In this document: positions 52,760 through 61,904 of the stretch, piece after piece
Layout: every line of letters begins with the position of its first letter
Numbering within the stretch: position 1 is the first letter of the stretch
From: Devosia psychrophila
Lineage (GTDB): Bacteria; Pseudomonadota; Alphaproteobacteria; Rhizobiales; Devosiaceae
Direction: 5' to 3'
Assembly: GCF_000971275.1 (NCBI RefSeq)
Contig: NZ_LAPV01000141.1
Coordinates: forward strand, 62,001 to 126,000
Length of the DNA: 64,000 bases
Program-made: the position numbers and the translations under genes
The notes under the pieces: model-generated
What the model was told of the DNA's origin: nothing
Seen by the model: the letters and a program-made list of their open reading frames with translations, nothing else
The model's database searches: none

Positions 52760-54469
52760 TCAGTCCACGAAGTCAAACAGATCGACATCGAACAGGCCGC
52801 GGTCGGTCATCTTGAGATGCGGGATGACGGGTAGCGCCAGGAACGCGACCTGCAGGAATGGCTCGGGCAGGACGCAGTCCAGCGCATAGGCTGAGTCACG
52901 CAGGGCCTGCAGGTCGTGGGTGACTTCCTCAAAGGGTTTCGGGCTCATAAGGCCGGCGATGGGCAGCGCCAGTTCGGCGGTGACCTTGCCGCCATCGGAG
53001 ACCACGAAGCCGCCGTTAAGCTCGATCAGGCGATTGACGGCAACGGCCATGTCTTCGTCCGTGGCGCCGATGACGGTGATGTTGTGGCTGTCATGGCCGA
53101 CCGACGAGGCGATGGCGCCACGCTTGAGGCCAAAGCCCTTGACGAAACCGCGGCCAATATTGCCGTTCTTGCCGTGGCGCTCGATGACGGTCACCTTGAG
53201 CACGTCATTGTCGAGATCGGGCAGGGTGCCGCGGTCGCTGCTGGGCAGGGTGGCGCTTTCGCGGAAGGTGAGGATCAGGCCCGGCTTGACGCCGATCACT
53301 GGCGTCTGGTTGCGGTCGGAGCGGATGGGGACGATGAAGTCGTCGGGGCTGACCGGCTTGGCCTTCATCGAGGTGAGGCCGACCAGATCGACGGGTTTCC
53401 GGGCGGCAAACAGTTCGGGTCCGACGAGGCGGCCGGCGGTGATGACGTCGGTGACGCGGCAATCTTCGAGGCTGTCGAGCAGCGCGATATCGGCGCGCCA
53501 GCCGGGGGCGAGGAGGCCACGATCGGTGAGGCCGAAAATGCGGGCGGCGGAGTGGCTGGCGGCGCGATAGACGTGGTGCAGCGGGCGGCCCATGGCGATC
53601 AGGCGGCGAATGGAGCTATCGAGATGGCCCTCCTCGGCGATGTCGAGTGGGTTGCGGTCGTCCGTGCAGAGGGCCACGAAGCTCGAGGTGTTTTCGTCGA
53701 GTACTTCGGCGAGGGCCTTTAGATCCTTGGAGACGGAGCCTTCGCGGATCAGGATGGCCATGCCCTTGGCTAGCTTCTCGCGGGCCTCGGCGGCGCTGGT
53801 GGCTTCGTGGTCGGTGCGGATGGCAGCGGCGAGATAGCCGTTGAGGGCGGTGCCGAGGAGCAGCGGAGCGTGGCCGTCGATATGGCCGCCCTGGAACGCG
53901 ACCAGCTTGGCGATGATGCCCGAATCGGCATTGAGCACGCCGGGGAAGTTCATCATCTCGGCAAGGCCGATGACCTTGGGATGGCTGCGGAAAGGCTCTA
54001 AGTCGGCGATTTCCAGAGCTGCGCCCGAGGTTTCAAAGGCGGTGGCCGGCACGCAGGACGAGAGATTGACGCGGACGTCCATCACCGTCTGCTCGGCGCA
54101 GTCGAGGAAGTATTTGATACCCTCGGCGCCCAGCACATTGGCGATCTCGTGTGGATCGCAAATCACCGTGGTAACGCCGTGCGGCAGTACGCAGCGGTCG
54201 AACTCGAAGGGGGTGACGAGGGAGGACTCGATATGCAGATGGGTATCGATGAAACCGGGGACGGCGAAGCGTCCCTTGCCGTCGATGGTGGCCTTGCCCT
54301 CATAGCTGGCGTGAGTGCCGACGATGCGGTCGGCGACTATGGCGATATCGGTTTCGGTGACCGCGCCGGTGATGACATCGAGCAATCGCACATTCTTGAT
54401 GACCAGGTCCGCTGGCTGCTTTCCCTGTCCTGCCATGATCATGCGGGTGAGGGTGGCGGTGTCTGTCAT
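52760..54469 (-). CDS. ade: Adenine deaminase
   Basis: Amidohydrolase of 569 residues converting adenine to hypoxanthine. Metal-site motifs: RFAVPGFIDTHLHIESS and TTVICDPHEIANVLG near residue 90, LCTDDRNPLDI, and in the C-terminal domain ASSVGHDSHNITVIGATDEDM. The start at 54469 is preferred; an ATG at 54493 is in frame without a ribosome site. Its product enters the XdhAB pathway. It is divergent from the 53-residue gene at 54586. Confidence 0.93.
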   Translation of the reverse strand: MTDTATLTRMIMAGQGKQPADLVIKNVRLLDVITGAVTETDIAIVADRIVGTHASYEGKATIDGKGRFAVPGFIDTHLHIESSLVTPFEFDRCVLPHGVTTVICDPHEIANVLGAEGIKYFLDCAEQTVMDVRVNLSSCVPATAFETSGAALEIADLEPFRSHPKVIGLAEMMNFPGVLNADSGIIAKLVAFQGGHIDGHAPLLLGTALNGYLAAAIRTDHEATSAAEAREKLAKGMAILIREGSVSKDLKALAEVLDENTSSFVALCTDDRNPLDIAEEGHLDSSIRRLIAMGRPLHHVYRAASHSAARIFGLTDRGLLAPGWRADIALLDSLEDCRVTDVITAGRLVGPELFAARKPVDLVGLTSMKAKPVSPDDFIVPIRSDRNQTPVIGVKPGLILTFRESATLPSSDRGTLPDLDNDVLKVTVIERHGKNGNIGRGFVKGFGLKRGAIASSVGHDSHNITVIGATDEDMAVAVNRLIELNGGFVVSDGGKVTAELALPIAGLMSPKPFEEVTHDLQALRDSAYALDCVLPEPFLQVAFLALPVIPHLKMTDRGLFDVDLFDFVD

Positions 54470-54535
54470 GGAGTTTTCCCGAATATTGGTCATGGGCGAA
54501 AGTCGGCTGCCTGGGCGGCTGCGTCAAGGCGGCGG

Positions 54536-54560
54536 GGAACCGCCGGGCGCGGGGCACGTT
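54536..54560 (+). promoter_or_regulatory. EcfG-type general-stress promoter, perfect match
   Basis: GGAAC (54536-54540), 16 bases, CGTT (54557-54560): the alphaproteobacterial EcfG consensus without mismatch. The next start codon is 26 bases downstream at 54586. Confidence 0.75.
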
Positions 54561-54585
54561 TTAGCTGCAACACAAGGAGAGCCCG

Positions 54586-54747
54586 ATGCAAAAGACCTAT
54601 GACCCCGAAAAATCCACGACTGAAGTCAGGGGTGGCAGCGCGCGCAAGATGAACCTGCGCGTCTTGGTGATCTCGATGGTGAGCGTCATTGTGCTGTTTG
54701 CCATCGTCTACCTGGTTTACACGCTTACCCAATCCAATCCGACTTAA
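54586..54747 (+). CDS. Small membrane protein, 53 residues
   Basis: A strong ribosome site AAGGAGAGCCCG precedes the ATG. A charged N-terminus of about 21 residues (MQKTYDPEKS then a basic GGSARK) is followed by one hydrophobic helix (residues about 25-47) and a short polar tail LTQSNPT. Predicted single-pass inner-membrane protein with a cytoplasmic N-terminus. No family recognised. A perfect EcfG-type promoter lies directly upstream, and topoisomerase IB starts 5 bases after the stop, so the two form a stress-controlled operon. Confidence 0.75.
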   Translation: MQKTYDPEKSTTEVRGGSARKMNLRVLVISMVSVIVLFAIVYLVYTLTQSNPT

Positions 54748-54751
54748 AGCG

Positions 54752-55747
54752 ATGCGTCTCGTAAAGGTTAGCCGGGCCGATCTGACCCTTAGTCGCCAGA
54801 AGAGCGGCAAGGGTTTTTGTTATCGTGACGCCAGCGGTGCGTTGGTGTCCGACGCGGCTATCAAAACGCGCATCAGGTCGCTGGGCATCCCACCGGCGTG
54901 GCAGAACGTGCGGATTGCGCCGATCCATAATGGTCATATCCAGGTGCTCGGGGTCGATGAAGCGGGGCGTGACCAGTATATCTACCACCCAGAGTGGGAA
55001 CTGCGCCGTGATGGCAAAAAGCAGCTTCGGCTTGCCGCTCTGACAAGTGCGCTTCCGCGGGTCCGCAAGAGGGTGGCCGAGGCGCTGAAGGCTGAAACCG
55101 GCAGCCGCGAGCTTGCCTTGTCGATTGCCGTGGCGCTGATCGACAAAACCGCGATGCGCGTTGGCCGCGAGAAATATCTCGAAGCCAACGGCACGCGCGG
55201 TGCTGGTACGCTTTATGCGCGCGACGTGCGTGTCGCGGAAGCTGAAGTTTGCATGGCGTTCGATGCCAAGGGCGGCAAGCGCGCCGAATATTGCCTGACG
55301 GATGCCCGGCTTGCAGATGCGGTGAGCCGCATCAAAACCTTGCCCGGCAAGCGGCTGCTGAAGTATCGGGACGAGGCCGGCAAGGTCAGGCCGATCAAGA
55401 CCGAAGCGATCAACTCCTATCTGCGCGAACTGTCCGGCGTCGGGATTTCGGCCAAGGATTTTCGGACGCTCCATGCCAGTTCGCTGGCCGGTGAGGCACT
55501 GGCACAACTCGAGGCCGGAACGTCCGAGACAGCGCGGCGACGCCAGATGGCGCAGGTGGCAAAGCAGGTTTCCGAGGTGCTGCGCAATACGCCAGCGATC
55601 TGCCGCAAGTCCTATATTGCGCCATGCCTGTTCAAGCTGTTTGACAACGGCAAGCTGAAAGCGATGTGGGAGAGCGCCGGAAGCGGTCGTGCGGGCTTGC
55701 TGGCGCGTGAGAAGCGGCTCGGCGCAGTATTGGCTGCGATGGCCTAA
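54752..55747 (+). CDS. DNA topoisomerase IB (poxvirus type)
   Basis: Enzyme of 331 residues that relaxes supercoils through a 3'-phosphotyrosyl link. The N-terminal domain has GFCYRDASGALVSD and LGIPPAWQNVRIAP, the catalytic domain KRLLKYRDEAGK, the motif FRTLHASSLA (usually FRTWHAT), and the likely active tyrosine in CRKSYIAPCLFKLF. Bacterial topo IB is an accessory enzyme. It starts 5 bases after the small membrane protein gene and so inherits the EcfG promoter. The stop overlaps the convergent GGDEF-EAL gene by 4 bases. Confidence 0.92.
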   Translation: MRLVKVSRADLTLSRQKSGKGFCYRDASGALVSDAAIKTRIRSLGIPPAWQNVRIAPIHNGHIQVLGVDEAGRDQYIYHPEWELRRDGKKQLRLAALTSALPRVRKRVAEALKAETGSRELALSIAVALIDKTAMRVGREKYLEANGTRGAGTLYARDVRVAEAEVCMAFDAKGGKRAEYCLTDARLADAVSRIKTLPGKRLLKYRDEAGKVRPIKTEAINSYLRELSGVGISAKDFRTLHASSLAGEALAQLEAGTSETARRRQMAQVAKQVSEVLRNTPAICRKSYIAPCLFKLFDNGKLKAMWESAGSGRAGLLAREKRLGAVLAAMA

Positions 55748-57966
55748 GCGGCCCGGTTCGGGGTGCGGCGCATTGCGTCGGCCCTGGTGCCGAAGACTGT
55801 CGAGATCTGGTCTGCAGGGACACCGCCCGAGAACAGGAAGCCCTGCAGCGTATTGCAGCCCAGTTGGCCAAGGATAAGCGCCTGCGCATCGGTCTCGACG
55901 CCCTCGGCCGTCACTTGCAAATCCATGGCATGGGCGAGGGTGACTATGGCCTGGGTGATGGCGACCGAGACGTGGCCGTCGGCAAGTTGCATGACGAAGG
56001 AGCGGTCGATCTTGAGGCGATCGACCGGATAGCGCTTGAGGTAGCTCAGCGAGGAATAGCCTGTGCCGAAGTCGTCCAGCGCGATATGGATGCCGGCTGC
56101 GCGGAAGGTGTGCAGGTTTTGGCTTGAGACGTGCTCATCGTCGAGCAGGATCGACTCGGTGATCTCCAGCTCGAGATCGGCGGGGCGCATGCCGGTCTGG
56201 CGCAAGACGTCGAAAACCTGATTGGCGAAACGGGGATTGCGCAGCTGGGTCGGCGAAATATTGACTGCGATGGTCCGTGTCGGTGCGGTGGCGCCGAGCT
56301 CGCAGGCGCGTCGCAGCACGAATTCGCCCAACGCTTCGATCAGGCCGGTGGCTTCGGCGACGGGAATGAAGCGGGCCGGGGAAATCTGGCCGTATTTGGG
56401 ATGATGCCAGCGGGCGAGGACTTCGGCGCCTGTGATGCGGCGGGTTTGCTGATCCACCAATGGCTGGAAGACCACGGAAAGCTGGTCGTCGCGCTGCAGC
56501 GCTTCGCGCAGCTCGCCCTCGATGGTGTGCTGTAGCTGCACCAGCTCGTTCATATGCTCTTCGTAGACCACGGCGCGGTTGCGGCCGCCTGACTTGGCTT
56601 CATAGAGGGCAATGTCGGCCTTGCGCATGAGTTCGCGCGGATCGGCGAGACCGCCCACCGCACTGACAATGCCGATGCTGGCGCCGACATGGGCCTTGAA
56701 CTGCTGCAGGTCGAACGGCTTGCCGATGGTGTCGATAATGCGGGCGGCGACGGCCATCGGGTCGACGTCATATTCCTGGGCTTCGATCATCACCACGAAC
56801 TCGTCGCCACCGAGGCGAACGATCATCACGTCGGGGCCGACGATGGTGCGGATGCGGCGACCGACCGCGCAGATCAGCTCGTCTCCGGCCTGGTGGCCAA
56901 GGGTGTCATTGACCTGCTTGAAGCGATCGAGATCGAGCATCAGCAGTGCCAGATAGCTATTGGGCGCGCTGCGGTCAGTCAGTGCCCGGGCTAGCGCTGC
57001 ATCGAGGCTGGCGCGATTGGGCAGGCCGGTCAGGCGATCATGGGCCGCCTGATGTTCGGCATTGCGACGGCCGGCTTCCACGGCGGCCGACGACTGCCGC
57101 AACTTGCGCAGCAGCAGGAACACCAGGACTGCGGCGATGATGAAGCCGCCCAGAAGCGCCGGGCCGGTGTTGCGCAGCATCATCAGGCCCGGCCGCTCGC
57201 GGTCCCATTCAAAGAAGGCGACGAAGCGTCCGGAGGCGTTGAATATCGGAAAGATGGCACGATTGGCGTTTTCTGTTTTGGTGAGGCTGAAACGGCCATT
57301 TTCGAACATGTAATCGCGGCTCATCCACGTTGCTGCAATGTCATCGAGAAACATCACGCTGGCCAGCAAGGGCTCCGTGCCCGGTTGCTGGGCGATGGCG
57401 CCGGTGTTGGAGACGATGGTCGTAGCAGCGATCATGGCGGGCATGCCTTCGATCAGCGCAAAATCCGATAGTGCGGCGGGCGTCGGCCCCTGGTCGGCGA
57501 CCTTCAATCCTGGCGGCAGCGCGCGCACCCGTTCCACCAGAGCCAGGATCGGGCCGGTGAATCGGTCATAGCTTGCCGAATCGAGGGCCACGCCGTCATG
57601 CATGACATAGAGCGGCTGGTTATCGGCGCCGAATACCATGGTGCGTTGGTGGCCGAAGAAATCGTGCATCCAGCGGCCAAGGTTGTTGTCCACCCAGTTG
57701 AAGTTGAACATCAGCTTGGTGTTGACGACTGCATCGTCCTTGCTGGCGACGCTGCTCAATTCGCGGATCAACTGGCTGCGGCGGGTCTGCATGACCTGCT
57801 GCAGCATTTCGTTTTGGCGCACAGCAGCGCGATCATCAATATTGGCCGTGGACCAGAAGACAAAGCCAAGCACCGCTGCGGCAGTTATGCCTAATGTTAG
57901 AACGACAGGCAGCAGAACGGAGGCAGAGAATTGCCAGCGTTCAAGCGTCGAAGTTTTTGCCTGCAT
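55744..57966 (-). CDS. CHASE4-GGDEF-EAL cyclic-di-GMP signalling protein
   Basis: Membrane protein of 740 residues. An N-terminal helix (residues 14-36) and a second near residue 270 (GPALLGGFIIAAVLVFLLL) enclose a periplasmic CHASE4-like sensor. The GGDEF domain has LDLDRFKQVNDTLGHQAGDEL and RLGGDEF; no RxxD inhibitory site is visible five residues before it. The EAL domain has EVLARWHHP, NISPTQLRN, LEITES and DDFGTGYSSLSYLKRYPVDRLKIDRSF, all key residues for phosphodiesterase activity. It likely both makes and breaks c-di-GMP or mainly degrades it. Confidence 0.93.
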   Translation of the reverse strand: MQAKTSTLERWQFSASVLLPVVLTLGITAAAVLGFVFWSTANIDDRAAVRQNEMLQQVMQTRRSQLIRELSSVASKDDAVVNTKLMFNFNWVDNNLGRWMHDFFGHQRTMVFGADNQPLYVMHDGVALDSASYDRFTGPILALVERVRALPPGLKVADQGPTPAALSDFALIEGMPAMIAATTIVSNTGAIAQQPGTEPLLASVMFLDDIAATWMSRDYMFENGRFSLTKTENANRAIFPIFNASGRFVAFFEWDRERPGLMMLRNTGPALLGGFIIAAVLVFLLLRKLRQSSAAVEAGRRNAEHQAAHDRLTGLPNRASLDAALARALTDRSAPNSYLALLMLDLDRFKQVNDTLGHQAGDELICAVGRRIRTIVGPDVMIVRLGGDEFVVMIEAQEYDVDPMAVAARIIDTIGKPFDLQQFKAHVGASIGIVSAVGGLADPRELMRKADIALYEAKSGGRNRAVVYEEHMNELVQLQHTIEGELREALQRDDQLSVVFQPLVDQQTRRITGAEVLARWHHPKYGQISPARFIPVAEATGLIEALGEFVLRRACELGATAPTRTIAVNISPTQLRNPRFANQVFDVLRQTGMRPADLELEITESILLDDEHVSSQNLHTFRAAGIHIALDDFGTGYSSLSYLKRYPVDRLKIDRSFVMQLADGHVSVAITQAIVTLAHAMDLQVTAEGVETDAQALILGQLGCNTLQGFLFSGGVPADQISTVFGTRADAMRRTPNRAA

Positions 57967-58052
57967 CTGACTACCGCTGCGATCCCTATGGAAAGATCAT
58001 AGCGCGCAGGGAATTGCTGAGTGGTTACCGAGAACAAGTCATAAGATCAGCT

Positions 58053-59276
58053 CTATGGCGCGGTATTCTCCTTGAACAGTACTTCGCGGTCTTGAGTGAA
58101 GTTGGCGAGGAGGGGCAGGCAGGCACCGCCGATTTCGCGCGCGCCGAAGCCGATGGTGCCTTCGGCAATGCTGAAGGGCGCCAGTCCTTGCAGGTCGAAC
58201 TCGGTTAATGCCGCCTGCGTCGCGCGTACCAGATCGGCGCGGACTGACTGTGGAAAGGCGCCGTCGATGACCACTGTGCGGAAATCGATGATCGACACGG
58301 CGCTGACCGCGGCCAGGGCGAGGCTGCGGGAGGCTTCATCGATCCAGTCGGCCAGCGGCTGGCCGAGGTCGCCCCACAGGCCCGGTTCGCGCCACAGCAT
58401 CTGGGGGTCGGAGCCGGCGGCCGCGAGGCGTTCGGCCAGCACATAGATCGAGGCGCTGCGCAGCATTTGCTGAAAGCCGCCCGAGCCGTTGGGCACGGGA
58501 AGCGGACCGATGGCTCCGCCATAGCCGGTGCGGCCGGGAAACAGATGGCCGTTGAGCACGACGCCGCCGCCGATAAAGGAGCCGAGGAAAATATAGAGGA
58601 AGTCGTCGCCATGCTGGCCATTGCCCAGCACCAGTTCGGCTGCGCAAGCGGCGGTTCCGTCATTGTGGAAATACACCGGCCATGGGCTGATGGCGGCAAT
58701 GTCGGTGCGAACATCGGCTTGCCGCCAGGCTTCCAGCACATCGGGCGGTGCGCCGAGCTGGGATTCCCAGTTCCACAATTCAAACGGCGAGGCGATGCCG
58801 AAACCGGCAATGCGGCGGCGGTCAGTATCGTCTAGCGCGAGCGTCAGTTCATCGATGCCGCGCTGGGCCAAAGTTCGGATGATTTCGGGGGTCGGATAGG
58901 GGTGCGGCTGGTGGATGCGCCCCAGCACGGTGCCGACGAAATCCATCAACACCACATCCGAGCTGCGGCGGCCAATCTTGAGGCCGAGGAAGAAGGCGCC
59001 GCGCGGATTGAGCGCATAGGGCACCAGAGGCTGACCCACCTTGCCGCGCAGTGGATCGAGTCGAAGCAGGATGCCGTCATCTTCCAGGCTATTGGCTATG
59101 GTCGAAATGGTCTGTGGCGATAGGCCGGTGCGGCGGGCGATATCGGCCTTGGGCAGGCTGCCGTGACGGCGGATCAGCGAGAGCACCAGGCGCTCATTGT
59201 AGAGACGTACCCCGGTCTGATTGGTGCCGCGGCTCAGGTCATCGAGGCTCGTGCGCGACAGTCCCCTCCTGACCAT
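58053..59276 (-). CDS. ROK-family transcriptional regulator, probable frc regulator
   Basis: Regulator of 407 residues. An N-terminal winged helix is seen (NERLVLSLIRRHGSLPKADIARRTGLSPQTISTIANSLEDDGIL), followed by the ROK kinase-like fold (VYFHNDGTAACAAELVLGNG, LGSFIGGGVVLNGHLFPGRTGYGGAIG). The CxCGxxGC zinc motif of classic ROK proteins is not visible. It is divergent from frcB over 303 bases that hold an inverted repeat overlapping the frcB promoter. In Sinorhizobium a regulator of this family also adjoins frcBCA. Confidence 0.88.
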   Translation of the reverse strand: MVRRGLSRTSLDDLSRGTNQTGVRLYNERLVLSLIRRHGSLPKADIARRTGLSPQTISTIANSLEDDGILLRLDPLRGKVGQPLVPYALNPRGAFFLGLKIGRRSSDVVLMDFVGTVLGRIHQPHPYPTPEIIRTLAQRGIDELTLALDDTDRRRIAGFGIASPFELWNWESQLGAPPDVLEAWRQADVRTDIAAISPWPVYFHNDGTAACAAELVLGNGQHGDDFLYIFLGSFIGGGVVLNGHLFPGRTGYGGAIGPLPVPNGSGGFQQMLRSASIYVLAERLAAAGSDPQMLWREPGLWGDLGQPLADWIDEASRSLALAAVSAVSIIDFRTVVIDGAFPQSVRADLVRATQAALTEFDLQGLAPFSIAEGTIGFGAREIGGACLPLLANFTQDREVLFKENTAP

Positions 59277-59409
59277 AAATGTCTTCTCCCGTTAACTGCC
59301 CGCCCCAGCTGAACAATTCAGCCATAGGTGGCAACGAGCGCGGAATAGCAATCGATTTCATCGACTTATAAAGCGGCCCCACGCTGCAGAAAAAGCCAAT
59401 GTCCGAGTG

Positions 59410-59448
59410 CTGTCAATTAATAAATCACTTGGATTAACTTATTGACAG
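59410..59448. promoter_or_regulatory. Inverted repeat, candidate ROK operator
   Basis: CTGTCAAT (59410-59417) and ATTGACAG (59441-59448) are perfect inverted arms around an AT-rich centre with partial symmetry. The right arm contains the frcB -35 TTGACA. Confidence 0.6.
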
Positions 59449-59470
59449 GGCGTTCTGGTTGGACTGTTAT
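59442..59470 (+). promoter_or_regulatory. frcB promoter
   Basis: TTGACA (59442-59447), 17 bases, TGTTAT (59465-59470). The -35 lies within the right arm of the inverted repeat, as expected for repression. Confidence 0.6.
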
Positions 59471-59579
59471 GGCGGCGACGAAGCGGGCAACGAGGAAGAT
59501 GTTGCCCCTTTCCGATAGCGGATCGACGGACCGGAAGATCGGCCGCGAGCGCATTTGAAATCTCGGGAGGAGATAATCG

Positions 59580-60608
59580 ATGGGTAAGTTTTTGAAAATC
59601 GCGGCCACTGGGGCCGTGATGCTCGGCCTGATGTGCGGCACTGCCGCCTATGCGCAGGAGATCGTGGTCGGTCTCATTACCAAGACTGAAGGCAACCCCT
59701 TCTTCGTCAAGATGCGCGAGGGCGCGCAGGCCAAGGCCGACGAACTCGGCATCGAGTTGCGCACCTTCGCGGGCAAGTTCGATGGCGACAACGACAGCCA
59801 GATCGCCGCCATTGAAAACCTGATCGCTTCGGGCGCCAAGGGTTTTGCCATCGTGCCCTCCGATTCCAGCGCCATCGTGCCGACCATCCAGCAGGCGCGC
59901 GATGCAGGACTGCTGGTGATCGTGCTCGATACCCCGCTTGATCCGATCGACGCGGCTGACGCCACCTTTGCCACCGATAACCGCCAGGCCGGTCGGCTGA
60001 TCGGCGAATGGGCCAAGGGCACGCTGGGCGACGCCGCTGCCACTGCCAAGATCGCCATGCTCGACCTCGCGGTGAACCAGCCGACCGTCGACTACCTGCG
60101 CGACCAAGGCTTCATGGAAGGCTTCGGCATCGACGTGAAGGACGCCAATAAATATGGCGACGAAGACGATGCGCGAATCTGCGGCCATGAAATGACTGGC
60201 GGCGCCGAAGATGGTGGCCGTACTGCCATGGAAACACTGCTGCAGAAGTGCCCGGACATCAACGTGGTCTATACGATCAACGAACCATCTGCCGCAGGCG
60301 CCTACGAGGCTCTCAAGGCAATCGGCAAGGATGACGGCTCGGTGCTGATCGTTTCGGTCGATGGCGGCTGCCCCGGCGTTGCCAACGTCAAGGATGGCGT
60401 GATCGGCGCGACCAGCCAGCAATATCCGCTGCTGATGGCATCGATGGCCATGGAAGCGATCAAGAAATTCGCGGAAACCGGCGAAAAGCCGGCTGTGACT
60501 GCTGGGCTCAATTTCTTCGACACCGGCGCAGCGTTGATCACCGACAAGCCGGTGGATGGTGTTGAATCGATCGACACCGCCAAGGGTGCTGAGCTCTGCT
60601 GGGGCTGA
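59580..60608 (+). CDS. frcB: Fructose-type sugar ABC transporter solute-binding protein
   Basis: Binding protein of 342 residues with a signal peptide ([26 protein letters not shown]). The mature part is very like rhizobial Frc[58 protein letters not shown], and the C-terminal CWG. FrcB of Sinorhizobium binds fructose, with mannose and ribose as weaker ligands. A strong ribosome site GGGAGGAGATAATCG precedes it. First gene of the frcBCA operon. Confidence 0.92.
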   Translation: MGKFLKIAATGAVMLGLMCGTAAYAQEIVVGLITKTEGNPFFVKMREGAQAKADELGIELRTFAGKFDGDNDSQIAAIENLIASGAKGFAIVPSDSSAIVPTIQQARDAGLLVIVLDTPLDPIDAADATFATDNRQAGRLIGEWAKGTLGDAAATAKIAMLDLAVNQPTVDYLRDQGFMEGFGIDVKDANKYGDEDDARICGHEMTGGAEDGGRTAMETLLQKCPDINVVYTINEPSAAGAYEALKAIGKDDGSVLIVSVDGGCPGVANVKDGVIGATSQQYPLLMASMAMEAIKKFAETGEKPAVTAGLNFFDTGAALITDKPVDGVESIDTAKGAELCWG

Positions 60609-60654
60609 TGTTGCCGGGAGGTCGCGTTGAGCCTCGCGACTTCCCTACCCACGG

Positions 60655-60780
60655 TGTCACCCCGCCTTGAGCCGGGGCCCATCCTGAGATCCAGCCGCCG
60701 CCGCAAGGTAGATCGTACAGACCACCTTGCGGCTGCACAGCCATATCGAGATGGATCCCGGCTCAAGGCCGGGATGACAT
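60655..60780. repeat. Palindromic repeat, family C copy 4 (longest)
   Basis: GTGTCACCCCGCCTTGAGCC opens and GGCTCAAGGCCGGGATGACA closes the element; an inner inverted pair CCGCAAGGTAGATC / ACCACCTTGCGGCTG lies between. It separates frcB from frcC. Confidence 0.7.
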
Positions 60781-60827
60781 CGAGAATTTGGCGCGGCCAG
60801 TGAAATTACTCGTTGAGGAGTTCGTGC

Positions 60828-61904
60828 ATGAGCGATGATGCGGCCGGTTCGGCGACTGCGGATAAGGGGCTGGCCAACGCCACGCATGGGGTGGCCAGTT
60901 TCGACGAGGAACGGCCCGGCCTTGTGCGGCGTCTGCAGGCCTTCCTCCATACCTATCCGACGGCCATTCCGTTCATCGTGCTGGTGGTTGGCGTCGCCAT
61001 CTTCTCGGTCGCGGCGGGATCGAAATTCTTCGCGCCGTTCAACCTGTCGCTGGTGCTGCAGCAGGTGACGATCATCGGCGTGCTGGGCATTGCCCAGACC
61101 CTGATCATCCTCACCGCCGGCATCGACCTGTCGGTTGGTGCCATCATGATCCTGAGTTCCATCGTGATGGGGCGGCTGTCGGTCACGGCCGGCGTGCCGG
61201 TCGAAATCAGCTTCGTGCTGGGCATCGGCACTGGCATCCTGTGTGGCTTTATCAACGGCATCCTTGTGGCGCTGGTAAAGCTGCCGCCGTTCATCGTGAC
61301 GCTGGGCACCTGGTCGATCTATGGCGCCATGATCATCTTCATTTCCAATTCCGAGACCATCCGCAGCCAGGATATTTCGGCCATCGCGCCGATGCTGCAA
61401 TGGATGGGCGCCCGGGTGGCGCTGGGGGGAGGGGCTATCCTCACCGCCGGCTCGATGGTGATGATCCTGATCGCCGCAACGGTCTGGTATGTGCTCAACC
61501 GCACGGCGTTTGGCCGCCACATCTATGCCACCGGCGACGATCCCGAAGCGGCGCGGCTGGCCGGCATCAACACGACCTGGACGCTGGTGGGCGTCTATAC
61601 GCTGGCCGGGTTCATCTGTGCGCTGGCAAGCTGGGTCCTGATTGGGCGCGTCGGGGCGGTGTCGCCCTTGGGAAGCCAGACGGCGAACCTTGACTCCATC
61701 ACTGCCGTGGTGATTGGCGGTACGTCATTGTTTGGCGGGCGCGGCTCGATCGTTGGCACGCTGCTCGGGGCACTGATCGTCGGCATGTTCCGCAATGGCT
61801 TGGCTTTGGCCGGTGTCGATGTGCTGTGGCAGGAATTTGCCGTGGGCGCCCTCATCATCATCGCGGTCACCACCGACCAGTGGATCAGGAAGATTTCGGC
61901 ATGA
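60828..61904 (+). CDS. frcC: Fructose-type sugar ABC transporter permease
   Basis: Membrane subunit of 358 residues of the RbsC class. A polar N-terminus of about 45 residues precedes FIVLVVGVAIFSVAAGSKFF; the core has GIAQTLIILTAGIDLSVGAIMILSSI and VIGGTSLFGGRGSIVGTLLGALIVGMFRNGLALAGV, the RbsC/FrcC signatures. The ribosome site GAGGAG supports 60828. It overlaps frcA by ATGA. Confidence 0.9.
   Translation: MSDDAAGSATADKGLANATHGVASFDEERPGLVRRLQAFLHTYPTAIPFIVLVVGVAIFSVAAGSKFFAPFNLSLVLQQVTIIGVLGIAQTLIILTAGIDLSVGAIMILSSIVMGRLSVTAGVPVEISFVLGIGTGILCGFINGILVALVKLPPFIVTLGTWSIYGAMIIFISNSETIRSQDISAIAPMLQWMGARVALGGGAILTAGSMVMILIAATVWYVLNRTAFGRHIYATGDDPEAARLAGINTTWTLVGVYTLAGFICALASWVLIGRVGAVSPLGSQTANLDSITAVVIGGTSLFGGRGSIVGTLLGALIVGMFRNGLALAGVDVLWQEFAVGALIIIAVTTDQWIRKISA

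Larger units (their letters stand above)
59277..59579. other. Divergent regulatory region of ROK gene and frcB
   Basis: 303 bases holding an AT-rich inverted repeat at 59410-59448 and the frcB promoter. The frcB leader would be about 100 bases and GC-rich. No gene is seen. Confidence 0.55.

Noticed and set aside
52916..53722. Open frame of 268 codons on the plus strand
   Set aside because: Antisense shadow of adenine deaminase.
58003..58028. SigF-type promoter upstream of the GGDEF-EAL gene
   Set aside because: GTAACC with a 16-base spacer is present on the minus strand, but the -10 reads CGCG instead of CGAA.
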